Positions 26,971-39,116 are shown, counted from the stretch's first letter. The stretch: 64,000 nucleotides of DNA from Xylophilus sp. GW821-FHT01B05 (GCA_038961845.1 CP152408.1:2604001-2668000); one strand, 5' to 3'. Translations and numbers: made by a program. Notes: generated from the sequence alone by a model not told the origin.

Positions 26971-27720
26971 AGCGATCCCCGCCGGGCTCAGTGCTGGGTC
27001 CAGCGTCCGGCGCTCATCAAACACAAAGCAGCCGCCCTTGTAGTGCGCGCCATCGGTCTCCTCGAAGTATTTGAGGATGCCGCCCTCCAACTGGTAGACA
27101 TGCTCCAGCCCTTGCTCGCGCATCAGGATGGCGGCCTTTTCGCAGCGGATGCCGCCGGTGCAGAAGCTCACCACGGTCTTGCCCTCCAGCTCGGCGCGGT
27201 GGGCGGCAAGGGCGGGCGGGAACTCGGTGAACTTGTCTATGCGCCAGTCGATGGCGCCCTCGAAGCTGCCGTGGTCCACCTCGAAGGCATTGCGCGTGTC
27301 CAGCGTCACCACCGGCCGGCCGTCGTCGTCCCGGCCCTGGTCCAGCCAACGGCGCAGCGTGGCCGCGCTCACCGCCGGGGCGCGGCCGTCTGCGCGGGAG
27401 AAGTCGGGCTGGATGGCCGGGTGGTCCATGCGGATGATCTCGCGCTTGACCTTCACCAGCATCTTGCGAAAGGGCGGGGTGGCTGACCAGCTCTCTTTGG
27501 GCTCCAGGCGCGCAAAGCGCGGGTCTTCTTTCAGAGCGGCGACAAAACCGCGCACCGCCTCGGCCGGGCCGGCCAGGAACAGGTTGATGCCTTCTTCGGC
27601 GATCAGGATCGTGCCCTTGAGGCCGCGCGCCACGGCGCGCTCCTCCAGCAAGGGCCGCAATGCGGCCGGATCGGACAGCGGGACGAACAGGTAGGCGGAG
27701 ATATTCAGGATGGCGTTCAC
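26965..27720 (-). CDS. trhO: Oxygen-dependent tRNA uridine(34) hydroxylase
   Basis: A 251-residue protein of the YceA/TrhO family that hydroxylates U34 of tRNA on the way to 5-methoxy- or oxyacetyl-uridine. It has an N-terminal ferredoxin-like domain and a rhodanese domain with the active-site loop [12 protein letters not shown] (Cys first) after [12 protein letters not shown]. It diverges from dnaE. A hairpin with a T-run lies only about 12-40 bases upstream of its start. The stop codon lies in a dispersed repeat, so the last residues may differ from those of relatives. Confidence 0.9.
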   Translation of the reverse strand: MNAILNISAYLFVPLSDPAALRPLLEERAVARGLKGTILIAEEGINLFLAGPAEAVRGFVAALKEDPRFARLEPKESWSATPPFRKMLVKVKREIIRMDHPAIQPDFSRADGRAPAVSAATLRRWLDQGRDDDGRPVVTLDTRNAFEVDHGSFEGAIDWRIDKFTEFPPALAAHRAELEGKTVVSFCTGGIRCEKAAILMREQGLEHVYQLEGGILKYFEETDGAHYKGGCFVFDERRTLDPALSPAGIAP

Positions 27721-27731
27721 ACCCCGATTCT

Positions 27732-27760
27732 AAAAAGCTGCCCATTGGCCCGTGGGCAGC
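27732..27760 (-). terminator. Hairpin with T-run just upstream of trhO
   Basis: GCTGCCCA and TGGGCAGC (eight pairs, eight-base loop) are followed on the minus strand by TTTTT. This looks like an intrinsic terminator or attenuator that faces into trhO. It could block antisense transcripts from dnaE or attenuate trhO. Confidence 0.5.
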
Positions 27761-27784
27761 GGCCCGGCTTTCTACAATGGGGAC

Positions 27785-30700
27785 ATGTTTGTCCACCTGC
27801 GCCTGCACACCGAATTCTCCGTCGTCGACGGCACCAACCGTATCGACGAGGTCGTCAAGGCCGCCGCCGCCGACGGCCAGCCGGCGCTTGCCATCACCGA
27901 TCTCAGCAACCTGTTTGGCGCGATCAAGTTCTACAAAGAGGCGCGCGGCAAGGGCGTCAAGCCGCTGATTGGCGCCGAACTGTTCCTCGAAGGCCTGGGC
28001 GCCGACCCGGCCGCGCTGTCGCGGGTCATCGTGCTGGTGCAGAACTGGCAGGGCTACCTGAGCCTGTCCGAACTGCTGGCGCGTGCCTGGACCCAGAACG
28101 TGGTCAAGAACCAGGCCGTCTGCAAGCTGGACTGGCTGCGCGAGCTGAACGAGGGCCTGATCCTGCTCGCTGGCGCGCAGGCCGGCCCGGTCGGCCAGGC
28201 CCTGGGTCGGCAAGACGCCACCGCCGCCGCAGACGTGGCGCTGCTGCTGGCGGGCATCTTCCCGCACCGCTTCTATCTGGAAATCCAGCGCGCCGGCCGT
28301 CCCGCCGACGAAGCCCACGTCACCGCCTGCGTGCAGTTGGCCGCCCGGCTGAACCTGCCGGTGGTGGCCACGCACCCAGTGCAGTTCACCACCGAGGACG
28401 ACTACGAGGCGCACGAGGCACGCGTCTGTATCTCCGAGGGCGAAATCCTGGCCAACCAGCGCCGGGTACGCAAATTCACCCGCGAGCAGTACTTCAAGAG
28501 CGCCGCGCAGATGGAGGCGCTGTTTGCCGACGTGCCCAGCGCCATCGCCAATACGGTGGAGATCGCCCGGCGCTGCAGCATCGTGCTTGACCTGGGCAAG
28601 CCGCAGTTGCCGGACTTCCCCACGCCCAATGGCATGCCGATTGCCGAGTACTTCCGCGTCAGCTCCTTCGAAGGGCTGGAGGACCGGCTGGCGCTGCTCT
28701 ACCCAGACGAGGCCAAACGCGCCGAGCAACGCCCGCGCTACGTCGAGCGGCTGGAGTTCGAGATCAACACCATCCTGAAGATGGGCTTCCCCGGCTACTT
28801 CCTGATCGTGGGGGACTTCATCCAGTGGGCCAAGAACAATGGCTGCCCGGTCGGGCCGGGCCGGGGTTCGGGCGCGGGCTCGCTGGTGGCCTACGCGCTG
28901 AAGATCACCGACCTCGACCCGCTGGAGTTCAACCTGCTGTTCGAGCGCTTCCTGAACCCGGAGCGGGTGTCCATGCCCGACTTCGACATCGACTTCTGCC
29001 AGGGCAACCGCGACCGCGTCATCGACTACGTCAAGGACAAGTACGGCAAGAACGCGGTGAGCCAGATCGCCACCTTCGGCACCATGGCCGCCAAGGCCGC
29101 CATCCGCGACGTGGGCCGGGTGATGGACATGAGCTACACCTTCTGCGACGGCATCTCCAAGCTGGTGCCGGGCAAGCCGGGCATGTCCTACACGCTGGCC
29201 TACCCGCCCGAGGTCAAGAAGGACGGCGACAAAAACAACTACGCGCTGGAACTGGAGCCCATGCTGTACGAGCGCGTGCGCAAGGAAGAAGACGTCAAGA
29301 CCATCATCGAGATGGCGCAAAAGCTCGAAGGCATGACCCGCAACATCGGCATGCATGCCGGTGGCGTGCTGATCGCGCCGGGCAAGCTGACCGACTTCTG
29401 CCCGCTCTACCAGCAGCCGGGCAGCGACTCGGCGGTGAGCCAGTACGACAAGGACGACGTCGAGGCCATCGGCCTGGTCAAGTTCGACTTCTTGGGCCTG
29501 GCCACGCTCACCATCCTGGAGATTGCGCGCGAATTCATCGTCAAGCGCCACAAGGGCCAGGAAGGCTTTGCCTACGAAAAAATCGCGCTGGACGACGCCG
29601 CCACCTACCGGCTGTTTGCCGAGGGCAAGACCGAGGCCGTGTTCCAGTTTGAATCCCGCGGCATGCAAGGCATGCTGCGCGACGCCAAGCCGACCCGGCT
29701 GGAAGACCTGATCGCACTCAACGCGCTGTACCGCCCAGGCCCGATGGACCTGATCCCCAGCTTCGTGGCGCGCAAGCACGGCCGCGAAGTGGTCGAGTAC
29801 CCGCACCCGGCCGTGGCCGACATGCTCAGCGAGACCTACGGGATCATGGTCTACCAGGAGCAGGTGATGCAGACCGCGCAGATCCTGGGCGGCTACTCGC
29901 TCGGCGGCGCCGACCTGCTGCGCCGCGCCATGGGCAAGAAAAAGCTGGAGGAGATGGCCGAGCACCGCGAGAAATTCCGCGCCGGTGCGCTCGCAACCCA
30001 CGGCATCACCCAGGACAAGGCCGACGAGGTCTTTGACCTGATGGAGAAGTTCGCGGGCTACGGCTTCAACAAGTCGCATGCCGCCGCCTACTCGCTGCTG
30101 GCCTACCACACCGGCTGGCTCAAGGTGCACTACCGGGCGGAGTTCTACTGCGCCAATATGACGGTGGAAATGGACGACACCGACAAGCTCAAGGTGTTGT
30201 TCGTGGACGCGCAAAAGCTCGGCATGAGCTTCGAGCCGCCAGACGTGAATCGCGGCAACCACCGCTTCGAGCCAGTCACCGACAAGGTGATCCGCTACGG
30301 CCTGGGCGCCGTCAAGGGCACCGGCCAGTCGGCCGTCGAGGCCATCGTTGCAGCCCGCGAGGCGGGCGGCCCCTTCACCAGCCTGTTCGACTTCTGCAAC
30401 CGGGTAGACCGCCAGCGCATCAACAAGCGCACGGTCGAGGCCTTGATCAAGGCCGGTGCCTTCGACGCCATCCAGCAGAACCGCGCCTCGCTGGTGGCCT
30501 CGATCGACCGTGCCTTCGACTACGCGGCGGCCCAGATCGCCAATGCCAACCAGGGCGGCCTGTTCGACATGCTGGGCGACGACGGCCACGGCTCCAGCAC
30601 CCAGGAGCCCGAGCTGGTGGACGCCACGCCCTGGGGCATCAAGGAGCGGCTGACCTACGAGAAGACGGCGGTCGGCTTCTACCTGTCAGGCCATTTGTTC

Positions 30701-31300
30701 GACGAAGTAACGCGCGAGGTGCGGCAGTTTGTGCGCCGCCCGATCGAAGACCTGGTCGACAGCCGCGAGCCGCAGATGCTGGCCGGCATCGTGAGCGACC
30801 TGCGCGTCATCAATGGCCAGCGCGGCAAGCTGGCGCTGTTCAAGCTGGACGACAAATCCGCCGTGATCGAGGCCACGGCCGACGAAGCCGTGCTCAACGC
30901 CAACCGCGCGCTGCTCAAGGACGACGAGCTGGTGATCATCAGCGGCCGGCTGCAGCCCGATCGCTTTACCGGTGGTTTCCGCCTGAGCGTGCAGCAGGTC
31001 TGGGACCTGGCCACGGCGCGCTGCCGCTTTGGCAAGTTCCTGCGCGTGGCGGTCAACGGCCGGGCGCCGGATATCCCGCGCCTGGTGCGCGACTTCCCGC
31101 CAGTGCGGGAGGCGTCCGAGCAGGGCGAGCTGTTGCGCGGCATGGAAGTGCGCCTGTCGCTGCGGCGCGAGGCCCAAGATATGGGCGCCAGCGTGGATCT
31201 CAAGCTCGACGAGCGTGCTTTTTTCTACCCCACCGATGCCGCGCTGGCCAGTTGGACGGCCCAGGCCGACCGCGGGCAGGCCGTCATCGTGTATGAATGA
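27785..31300 (+). CDS. dnaE: DNA polymerase III alpha subunit
   Basis: An 1171-residue replicative polymerase. It starts with a PHP domain (MFVHLRLHTEFSVVDG), followed by the polymerase core with the catalytic acidic motif MPDFDIDFC and GPGRGSGAGSLVAYAL. The fingers, helix-hairpin-helix and OB domains follow, with a short C-terminal tau-binding part. The length matches proteobacterial DnaE1. The start is placed at the PHP N-terminus; an upstream in-frame ATG adds 11 residues without similarity. There is no sign of truncation. Confidence 0.96.
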   Translation: MFVHLRLHTEFSVVDGTNRIDEVVKAAAADGQPALAITDLSNLFGAIKFYKEARGKGVKPLIGAELFLEGLGADPAALSRVIVLVQNWQGYLSLSELLARAWTQNVVKNQAVCKLDWLRELNEGLILLAGAQAGPVGQALGRQDATAAADVALLLAGIFPHRFYLEIQRAGRPADEAHVTACVQLAARLNLPVVATHPVQFTTEDDYEAHEARVCISEGEILANQRRVRKFTREQYFKSAAQMEALFADVPSAIANTVEIARRCSIVLDLGKPQLPDFPTPNGMPIAEYFRVSSFEGLEDRLALLYPDEAKRAEQRPRYVERLEFEINTILKMGFPGYFLIVGDFIQWAKNNGCPVGPGRGSGAGSLVAYALKITDLDPLEFNLLFERFLNPERVSMPDFDIDFCQGNRDRVIDYVKDKYGKNAVSQIATFGTMAAKAAIRDVGRVMDMSYTFCDGISKLVPGKPGMSYTLAYPPEVKKDGDKNNYALELEPMLYERVRKEEDVKTIIEMAQKLEGMTRNIGMHAGGVLIAPGKLTDFCPLYQQPGSDSAVSQYDKDDVEAIGLVKFDFLGLATLTILEIAREFIVKRHKGQEGFAYEKIALDDAATYRLFAEGKTEAVFQFESRGMQGMLRDAKPTRLEDLIALNALYRPGPMDLIPSFVARKHGREVVEYPHPAVADMLSETYGIMVYQEQVMQTAQILGGYSLGGADLLRRAMGKKKLEEMAEHREKFRAGALATHGITQDKADEVFDLMEKFAGYGFNKSHAAAYSLLAYHTGWLKVHYRAEFYCANMTVEMDDTDKLKVLFVDAQKLGMSFEPPDVNRGNHRFEPVTDKVIRYGLGAVKGTGQSAVEAIVAAREAGGPFTSLFDFCNRVDRQRINKRTVEALIKAGAFDAIQQNRASLVASIDRAFDYAAAQIANANQGGLFDMLGDDGHGSSTQEPELVDATPWGIKERLTYEKTAVGFYLSGHLFDEVTREVRQFVRRPIEDLVDSREPQMLAGIVSDLRVINGQRGKLALFKLDDKSAVIEATADEAVLNANRALLKDDELVIISGRLQPDRFTGGFRLSVQQVWDLATARCRFGKFLRVAVNGRAPDIPRLVRDFPPVREASEQGELLRGMEVRLSLRREAQDMGASVDLKLDERAFFYPTDAALASWTAQADRGQAVIVYE

Positions 31301-31392
31301 GTCGCAGCAGCGCAGAGCCCTTGAAGTCGCCTGAAAACCACCAATTTCCATGACTGCTGCAGTGCGCAATGCCCCCCGATAGAATGATTTTC

Positions 31393-31758
31393 ATGGCGAC
31401 CCAAAAACCCACCAAACCCCCGGCATCTCCGGGGACCAAACCCGCCCCGCGCTTTGATGAAGGCGATGCGGTGGTATTGGAGCGGCGGACGCAGAAAGTG
31501 CAGCCGCCGCAGATGTACCAGGTGGTCATGCTCAACGACGACTTCACCCCGATGGAGTTCGTCATCGTCGTGATCCAGGAATTCTTCAGTAAAGACCGTG
31601 AAACGGCCACCCAGATCATGCTGAAGATCCACCTTGACGGCAGAGGCGTATGCGGCGTTTATTCCCGCGACGTGGCGGCCACCAAGGTGGAACAGGTGAT
31701 GGAGGCAGCGCAAAAATCTGGTCATCCGCTGCAGTGCGTAAGTGAACCGGTTGAATAA
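31393..31758 (+). CDS. clpS: ATP-dependent Clp protease adaptor
   Basis: A 121-residue adaptor that binds N-degron substrates and hands them to ClpA. The core has [17 protein letters not shown], the hydrophobic-residue binding region, and [19 protein letters not shown]. The N-terminal 40 residues are Pro/Lys-rich and flexible. The start MATQKPT is chosen; an ATG three codons earlier is possible. It is immediately upstream of clpA, the normal order. Confidence 0.95.
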   Translation: MATQKPTKPPASPGTKPAPRFDEGDAVVLERRTQKVQPPQMYQVVMLNDDFTPMEFVIVVIQEFFSKDRETATQIMLKIHLDGRGVCGVYSRDVAATKVEQVMEAAQKSGHPLQCVSEPVE

Positions 31759-31815
31759 ACGCGGCTCCAACCCTAAGTACTGTCTTATTTTCTCAGCAAG
31801 GCAAAAGGAAATCTC

Positions 31816-34161
<2,346 letters not shown>

Positions 34162-34177
34162 AGCCCCAGGCGAATAG

Positions 34178-34213
34178 AAAAACCCCGTGATCTCAACGAT
34201 CACGGGGCTTTTT
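34178..34213. terminator. Bidirectional intrinsic terminator after clpA
   Basis: Ten-pair stem CCCCGTGATC/GATCACGGGG with a TCAAC loop, flanked by AAAAA on the left and CTTTTT on the right. It therefore serves clpA and the convergent transglycosylase gene. Confidence 0.92.
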
Positions 34214-34218
34214 CACAT

Positions 34219-35544
34219 TCAGGGCGTTTGCAGCCGCTGCAACAGTTCTGTGCTGGGATACCCATCCGCAGGCAGCCCAACGCTGCGCTGATAACGGCGC
34301 AGCGCGTCGCGGGTGCTCGGGCCCATCATGCCGTCGGGTGTGCCGCTGGCGAAGCCGCGCTGGTTCAGGGCGGTTTGCAGGTCACGGACTTGGCTGCGCG
34401 TGAGCGCCGACAGGTCGCGCGGCCAGGCGGCTTGCACCGTGGGGTCGCCGTCAATGGCTTGCGCCAGCAGGCCCACGCCAAGGGCGTAGCTGGTCGAATT
34501 GTTGTAGCGCAGGATGGCGCGGAAGTTGGGCCCTATCAAAAAGGCCGGCCCGCGCGCGCCAGCAGGCAACAACACCGTGCTGTCGGCAAAGTCCGGCAGC
34601 GCCTGGCCGTTCGCGTTGCGCAGGCCTTCAGCGGCCCACTGGGCGCTGGACTGGCGCACGCTGGTGTCGGCACGGCCATAGTCAAAGCCGGCAGGCAGGC
34701 GCACCTCCACGCCCCAGGGCTGGCCGGCCTGCCAGCCCGAGCGCGCCAGGTAGTTGGCGGTCGAGGCCATGACATCGGCCATGCTGCCCCAGATGTCGCG
34801 CCGGCCATCGCCATCCGCATCCACCGCATAGGCCAGGAAGCTCGACGGCAGGAACTGCGTCTGCCCCATGGCGCCGGCCCAGGAGCCGATCATGTGCGCA
34901 TGGTCGATATCGCCCTTGTCGATGATCTTGAGCGCGGCCAGCAGCTCGCTGCGCGCCCAGTCCTGGCGCCGGCCCTCGAAGCCCAGCGTGGCCAGGGCGT
35001 CGATGGTGGCGATGTCGCCGTAGTTGCTGCCGTAGTTGCTCTCCATGCCCCAGATTGCGACGATGACGCTGGGCGGCACGCCGTAGCGGGCGGCTGCGGC
35101 GTCGGCTTGCGCGCGCACCTGCAGCAGCTTGTCCTGGCCCAGGGCCACGCGCTGCGGCGACACGGTGCGGTCGAGGTAGTCCCACACCGTGCGCGTGAAT
35201 TCAGGCTGGGCGCGGTCCAGTTCGATCACGCGCGGCAGGTAGTGCGCGTCATCAAACGCGTCGCGCAGCGTGGCCTCGCTGATGCCTTGTGCGCGGGCTT
35301 GAGCGCGAAAGTCTGCAAGCCAGCGGGCGAAGCCCTGCTCCTGGGCGGCTTCGTCCGCGCTTGGCGGCGCGACCGGTGCAACAGGTGCGGGGGCTGATGG
35401 CGCGGCCGGAACGGCGGGCATTGCAGGCGTGGGCTGTGGCGCGGCAGTGGGCTGCGAAGCGCAGCCCGCCAGCGCCAGGGCGATGAGGGCGAGCGCGGTG
35501 GGGCGGCGTGACAAGGGCATGAGGCGAAGGTGCATGCGATCCAT
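34219..35544 (-). CDS. mltB: Lytic murein transglycosylase B-like lipoprotein
   Basis: A 441-residue periplasmic enzyme that cleaves peptidoglycan glycan strands. The N-terminus has a lipobox LALAGC after a hydrophobic stretch, then a Pro/Ala-rich linker. The SLT_2 domain has the catalytic Glu in WGMESNYGSNYG and GAMGQTQFLPSSF. A C-terminal peptidoglycan-binding domain (about residues 370-440) has ALNQRGFASGTPDGMMG. Several ATGs are possible; the one chosen has AAGG upstream, and 35520 would also give a good lipoprotein signal. A transposon remnant begins about 50 bases upstream, so its promoter is probably disturbed. Confidence 0.88.
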   Translation of the reverse strand: MDRMHLRLMPLSRRPTALALIALALAGCASQPTAAPQPTPAMPAVPAAPSAPAPVAPVAPPSADEAAQEQGFARWLADFRAQARAQGISEATLRDAFDDAHYLPRVIELDRAQPEFTRTVWDYLDRTVSPQRVALGQDKLLQVRAQADAAAARYGVPPSVIVAIWGMESNYGSNYGDIATIDALATLGFEGRRQDWARSELLAALKIIDKGDIDHAHMIGSWAGAMGQTQFLPSSFLAYAVDADGDGRRDIWGSMADVMASTANYLARSGWQAGQPWGVEVRLPAGFDYGRADTSVRQSSAQWAAEGLRNANGQALPDFADSTVLLPAGARGPAFLIGPNFRAILRYNNSTSYALGVGLLAQAIDGDPTVQAAWPRDLSALTRSQVRDLQTALNQRGFASGTPDGMMGPSTRDALRRYQRSVGLPADGYPSTELLQRLQTP

Positions 35545-35594
35545 TGTGCTGCCTTGCATCGGTGCGACGGAAACGCGGGGTTACCGGCGCATCC

Positions 35595-36443
35595 TAGTGT
35601 CGCGTCAAGCCTCAATAGTCGGATAGAGCCTGAGCAACTTGACCCGAGCATCCTCAGAGGTGAACTGCCAGTTGATCTTGGCCTTGAGGTTGTCGCGGCG
35701 CTGCTGCCAGGCGGCAACCTCCGAGCGCATGGTCTCGATAGAGTCGATACGCCGGTCCAGGCATTGGCCAATCATCACGTTGAGTTCAATCTCGGCCATG
35801 TTGAGCCAACTGCCGTGCTTGGGCGTGTAGACAAACTCGAAGCGATCCCACAATGCCTTGGCCTCTTCGGGCACAAACGTCTCGTAGAGTGCGCCCGCAG
35901 TGTGGGTGTTCAAGTTGTCCATGACCAGGGTGATGCGCTGCGCCTCGGGCCAGGCCTGGGCTATTTCCTTGACGAAGTGCGCCCAGTCGGGTTTTGTCTT
36001 GCGTTCGGTGACCTGCGTGATGCGCCGTCCCGCCAATGGCTCACAGGCCATGAAGACGTTGCAGTGGCCCTGGCGCTCGTATTCGTAGTCCTCGCGCGCA
36101 GGCCGCCCAGGTGCAGCTTCTATCGGCTGGCGCGTCTGGCCTATCAGTTGGCGCGGCGTCTCGTCCATGCACACCACCGGGTGTGCGGGGTCGTAGGGGC
36201 GGCAGTAGACGTCAAGCACTTGCTCCATCGCCGCCACGAAGGCCGCGTTGTCCTTGGGCGGGATCACCCAGCCAATCTTGCGCCAGGGCTTGAGTTCGTT
36301 TTTTGAAGGGTTTTGCGCACCGTCTCGTGCGACAGGCTGTCTGCGTAGGAGAGCTCGACCGCCCGATCGGCCAGCAGTCGCAGGCTCCAACGGGCGCTGC
36401 CCTGCGGAGGCTCGCCGCAGCTCAGGGCGATCAGGCGAGCCTC
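35595..36443. mobile_element. Truncated IS630-family element (IS-A)
   Basis: The left end is intact: CTAG with the end sequence GTGTCGCGTCAAGC. The right part is missing because another IS630-type element begins at 36446. No second copy of the GTGTCGCGTCAAGC end occurs beyond 37608, so the far half was lost and not merely interrupted. The same 14-base end bounds the small element at 12597-12755. Confidence 0.82.
35605..36440 (-). pseudogene. IS630-family transposase, 5' end missing
   Basis: The remaining part starts with [15 protein letters not shown] and carries the DDE residues: Asp in VVCMDETPRQLIG, Asp in TLVMDNLNTHT, and Glu in SWLNMAEIELNVMI. The reading frame changes at a run of six A (minus strand CTTCAAAAAACGAAC near 36302). 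A -1 slip there joins the upstream KTLQK to NELKPWRKIGW and restores the family sequence, so this could be programmed frameshifting. The stop codon TGA lies inside the terminal repeat. The helix-turn-helix part is gone, so it should be inactive. Confidence 0.8.
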
Positions 36444-37528
36444 TAGTGTCCTGAGTTAGAAGTTCGCAAGCAAAATCGCTCGATGCTGGCGAGGATGTCA
36501 TCAGCGGACTTGGTCCAGTGGAAGGGCTTGGGGTCCGCGTTGTGGATGTCCAGGTACTGCTTGATCGCCTGCTCGAGCTGGCGCGTCGATCGATGGGTGC
36601 CGCGGCGGATGCACTTCTCGGTGAGCGTTGCGAACCAGCGCTCAACCTGATTGAGCCAGGATGCCGAGGTGGGCGTGAAGTGCACATGGAACCTCGGATG
36701 ACGCGCAAACCAGTTGCGAATCGTCTGCGTCTTGTGCGTGCCGTAGTTGTCCATCACGAGGTGCACGTCCAGCCCGCTGGGGACGTTGGCCTCCACGGTG
36801 CGCAGGAACTGCAGGAATTCGCTGCTGCGGTGACGCCGGTGCAACTCGCCTATAACTTCGCCGGTCGCAATGTCCAGGGCCGCAAACAAGGTCGTGGTGC
36901 CATGGCGCATGTAGTCGTGCGTTCTGCGCTCAGGAATGCCTGAGGCCAACGGCAGCACCGGCTGGGTGCGGTCCAGCGCCTGGATCTGGCTCTTCTCGTC
37001 CACGCACAGGACCATGGCCTTGAGGGGCGGGTCCAGGTACAGGCCCACGATGTCGCGCACCTTCTCCACGAATAGCGGGTCGCTGGAGAGCTTGAACGTC
37101 TCCTGGCGATGGGGTTGCAATCCGAAGGCGCGCCAGATGCGCGAGACGGCCGTCTGTGACAACCCGGCAGCGCTCGCCATGGTGCGCGTGCTCCAGTGCG
37201 TGGCCCCTTCGGGGATTGACTCTAGCGTGCGAGCGATCACCGCATCGACACGTGCGTCATCGATGCTGCGCGGTGCGCCAGTGCGGGGCGCATCCAGCAG
37301 CCCCTCCAGGCGCTGCTCAACGAAGCGCGCTCGCCACTTGGAAACCGTCTGGGGCGTGACCCGCTGGCGAGCGGCTACCGCCTTGTTCTCCATCCCCTCG
37401 GCGCAGCCCAGCACGATGCGCGCTCGCAAAGCAAGAGCCTGCGCTGTCTTGCGCCGCAGGGTCCATGCCGTGAGTTGTGCGCGCTCCGCCTCGCTGAGCA
37501 CCAGTTCGCTCTTCGGTCTGCCTCTCAT
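36443..37528 (-). CDS. IS630-family transposase (IS-B)
   Basis: A 361-residue DDE transposase. The N-terminal helix-turn-helix has [19 protein letters not shown]. The catalytic residues are Asp in [15 protein letters not shown], Asp in [12 protein letters not shown] and Glu in [13 protein letters not shown]. The start [10 protein letters not shown] has GAGGTG upstream. The reading frame runs through the terminal repeat, and the stop TAG is made by the duplicated TA plus the next target base. It appears intact and possibly active. Confidence 0.92.
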   Translation of the reverse strand: MRGRPKSELVLSEAERAQLTAWTLRRKTAQALALRARIVLGCAEGMENKAVAARQRVTPQTVSKWRARFVEQRLEGLLDAPRTGAPRSIDDARVDAVIARTLESIPEGATHWSTRTMASAAGLSQTAVSRIWRAFGLQPHRQETFKLSSDPLFVEKVRDIVGLYLDPPLKAMVLCVDEKSQIQALDRTQPVLPLASGIPERRTHDYMRHGTTTLFAALDIATGEVIGELHRRHRSSEFLQFLRTVEANVPSGLDVHLVMDNYGTHKTQTIRNWFARHPRFHVHFTPTSASWLNQVERWFATLTEKCIRRGTHRSTRQLEQAIKQYLDIHNADPKPFHWTKSADDILASIERFCLRTSNSGH

Positions 37529-37608
37529 CGTCACCTCGTCGTGTCTGTACACCACTCGAATGAGCGATCCTAGCCGCAATAGTTCAATGAACTTCTAACT
37601 CAGGACAC
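36446..37608. mobile_element. Complete IS630-family element (IS-B), 1163 bp
   Basis: Perfect 20-base terminal inverted repeats: GTGTCCTGAGTTAGAAGTTC at the left, and its complement at 37589-37608. TA is present on both sides (36444-36445 and 37609-37610), both within CTAG, the site preferred by IS630. It is inserted into IS-A. A single intact transposase gene fills it. Confidence 0.93.
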
Positions 37609-37640
37609 TAGAATCCGGCACCAACCCAAGCAAGCCGGGC

Positions 37641-39089
37641 GTGCCCAACTTTCCTGTCCTCCCTGAAACCGTCAAGGCCGGGCTTTCCATCGCGTGGACG
37701 GGCTACATCGTGGTGCTGGCGGTCTGGATCGTGCTGCAGAAGCGCTCCCCGTTGTCGACGCTGAGCTGGATCCTGTCGATGGCGGCGCTGCCGGTGCTGG
37801 GTTTTGTGCTGTATTACTTCCTTGGCCCCCAGCGCCTGCGGCGCCAGCGGCTCAAGCGCCTGCGCAGCCAGGCCAATTTCTATGCCAAGGCCGACCTGGA
37901 CAGCCTGCGCGGCCAGGCCATGCAGGCGCCCAGCCATCTGCGGCAGTTGGGGCAACTGGGCTTGGCGAGCTGCGATATTCCGGTCTCGACCGCCTCCGAC
38001 GTGCGCCTGTTGGTGGGCGGCGCGCAGACCTTCGAGGCGCTGTTCGATGCGGTGCGCGCGGCCCGCCACCATGTGCACCTGGAGTACTACATCTTCGAGC
38101 CCGACGCCATCGGCACCGCGCTGCGCGACCTGCTGGTGGAGAAGGCGCAGCAGGGCGTGGAGGTGCGCCTGCTGGTCGATGCGCTGGGCTCCAAGCGCCT
38201 GGGCCTGCGCTTTCTGGCGCCGCTGCGGGGGGCCGGCGGCGAGGTCGGGCTGTTCCATGCCACGCGCATAGGGCGGCGGCTGCGGCCGGTGCTCAACTTT
38301 CGCACGCACCGCAAGATCGTGGTCTGCGACGGCCGGGTGGGCTTCACCGGTGGCCTGAACATCACCGACGAGGAGGACGAGCGCAGCCGCCCCGACGCCT
38401 ACCACGACGTGCACTTGCGGCTGGAGGGCAATGCCGTGCGCTGGCTGCAGACGGTGTTCATGGAGGACTGGGCCTACGCCACGCACGAGCGTCGCCGGCG
38501 CACGGCGCAGGAGTTTGCCGAGCTGCTGCCGCCGCCATCGCCGGGCGTGCATGCGGTGCAGATCGTGGGCTCGGGCCCGGACAATGAGCGCGAGGCCATC
38601 CATCGCATGGTGGTGGCCGCGATCCACGTTGCGCAGCGGCGCGTGTGGATCACCACGCCGTACTTTGTGCCGGGCCAGCCGGCGCTGATGGCCCTGACCA
38701 ATGCCGCGCTGCGCGGCGTGGACGTGCGCCTGCTGGTGCCGCTGCGCAGCGACTCGCGGGTGGTGAGTGCCGCGGCGCGCTCTTACTTCGACGAGCTGAT
38801 CGCCGCGGGCGTCAAGGTCTGGGAGTACCAAGCGTGCATGCTGCATTCCAAGACCATGCTGGTGGACGATGACTGCGGCTTCATTGGCACCGCCAACTTC
38901 GACAACCGCAGCTTTCGCCTGAACTACGAGATCTGCGCGCTGGTCTATGGCCCGGCCCTGGCCGTGCCGCTGGGCGCGCAGTTCGAGCGCGACCTGCGCC
39001 AGGCGCTGCGCGTGCCGGCGCACCGGCAGCTGTCGTTCCGGCAGCGGCTGGGCGATGCGGCGGCGCGGCTGTTCTCGCCGTTGCTGTAA
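37641..39089 (+). CDS. cls: Cardiolipin synthase
   Basis: A 482-residue phospholipase-D-superfamily enzyme that joins phosphatidylglycerols at the inner membrane. Two N-terminal membrane segments (about residues 12-32 and 40-60) precede two HKD motifs, HRKIVVCDGRVGFTGG and HSKTMLVDDDCGFIGTANF. The family length is about 480. The start is GTG with no clear ribosome-binding site. IS-B ends only 32 bases upstream, so the native promoter has probably been removed or moved away. Confidence 0.92.
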   Translation: MPNFPVLPETVKAGLSIAWTGYIVVLAVWIVLQKRSPLSTLSWILSMAALPVLGFVLYYFLGPQRLRRQRLKRLRSQANFYAKADLDSLRGQAMQAPSHLRQLGQLGLASCDIPVSTASDVRLLVGGAQTFEALFDAVRAARHHVHLEYYIFEPDAIGTALRDLLVEKAQQGVEVRLLVDALGSKRLGLRFLAPLRGAGGEVGLFHATRIGRRLRPVLNFRTHRKIVVCDGRVGFTGGLNITDEEDERSRPDAYHDVHLRLEGNAVRWLQTVFMEDWAYATHERRRRTAQEFAELLPPPSPGVHAVQIVGSGPDNEREAIHRMVVAAIHVAQRRVWITTPYFVPGQPALMALTNAALRGVDVRLLVPLRSDSRVVSAAARSYFDELIAAGVKVWEYQACMLHSKTMLVDDDCGFIGTANFDNRSFRLNYEICALVYGPALAVPLGAQFERDLRQALRVPAHRQLSFRQRLGDAAARLFSPLL

Positions 39090-39116
39090 TACTTGCTGCT
39101 TTTTCCCTTCCGCAGC

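Noticed and set aside
27017..30589. 1190-residue open frame on the minus strand through dnaE
   Set aside because: Antisense of a well-conserved dnaE gene; its last part is an out-of-frame reading of trhO. No domain is visible.
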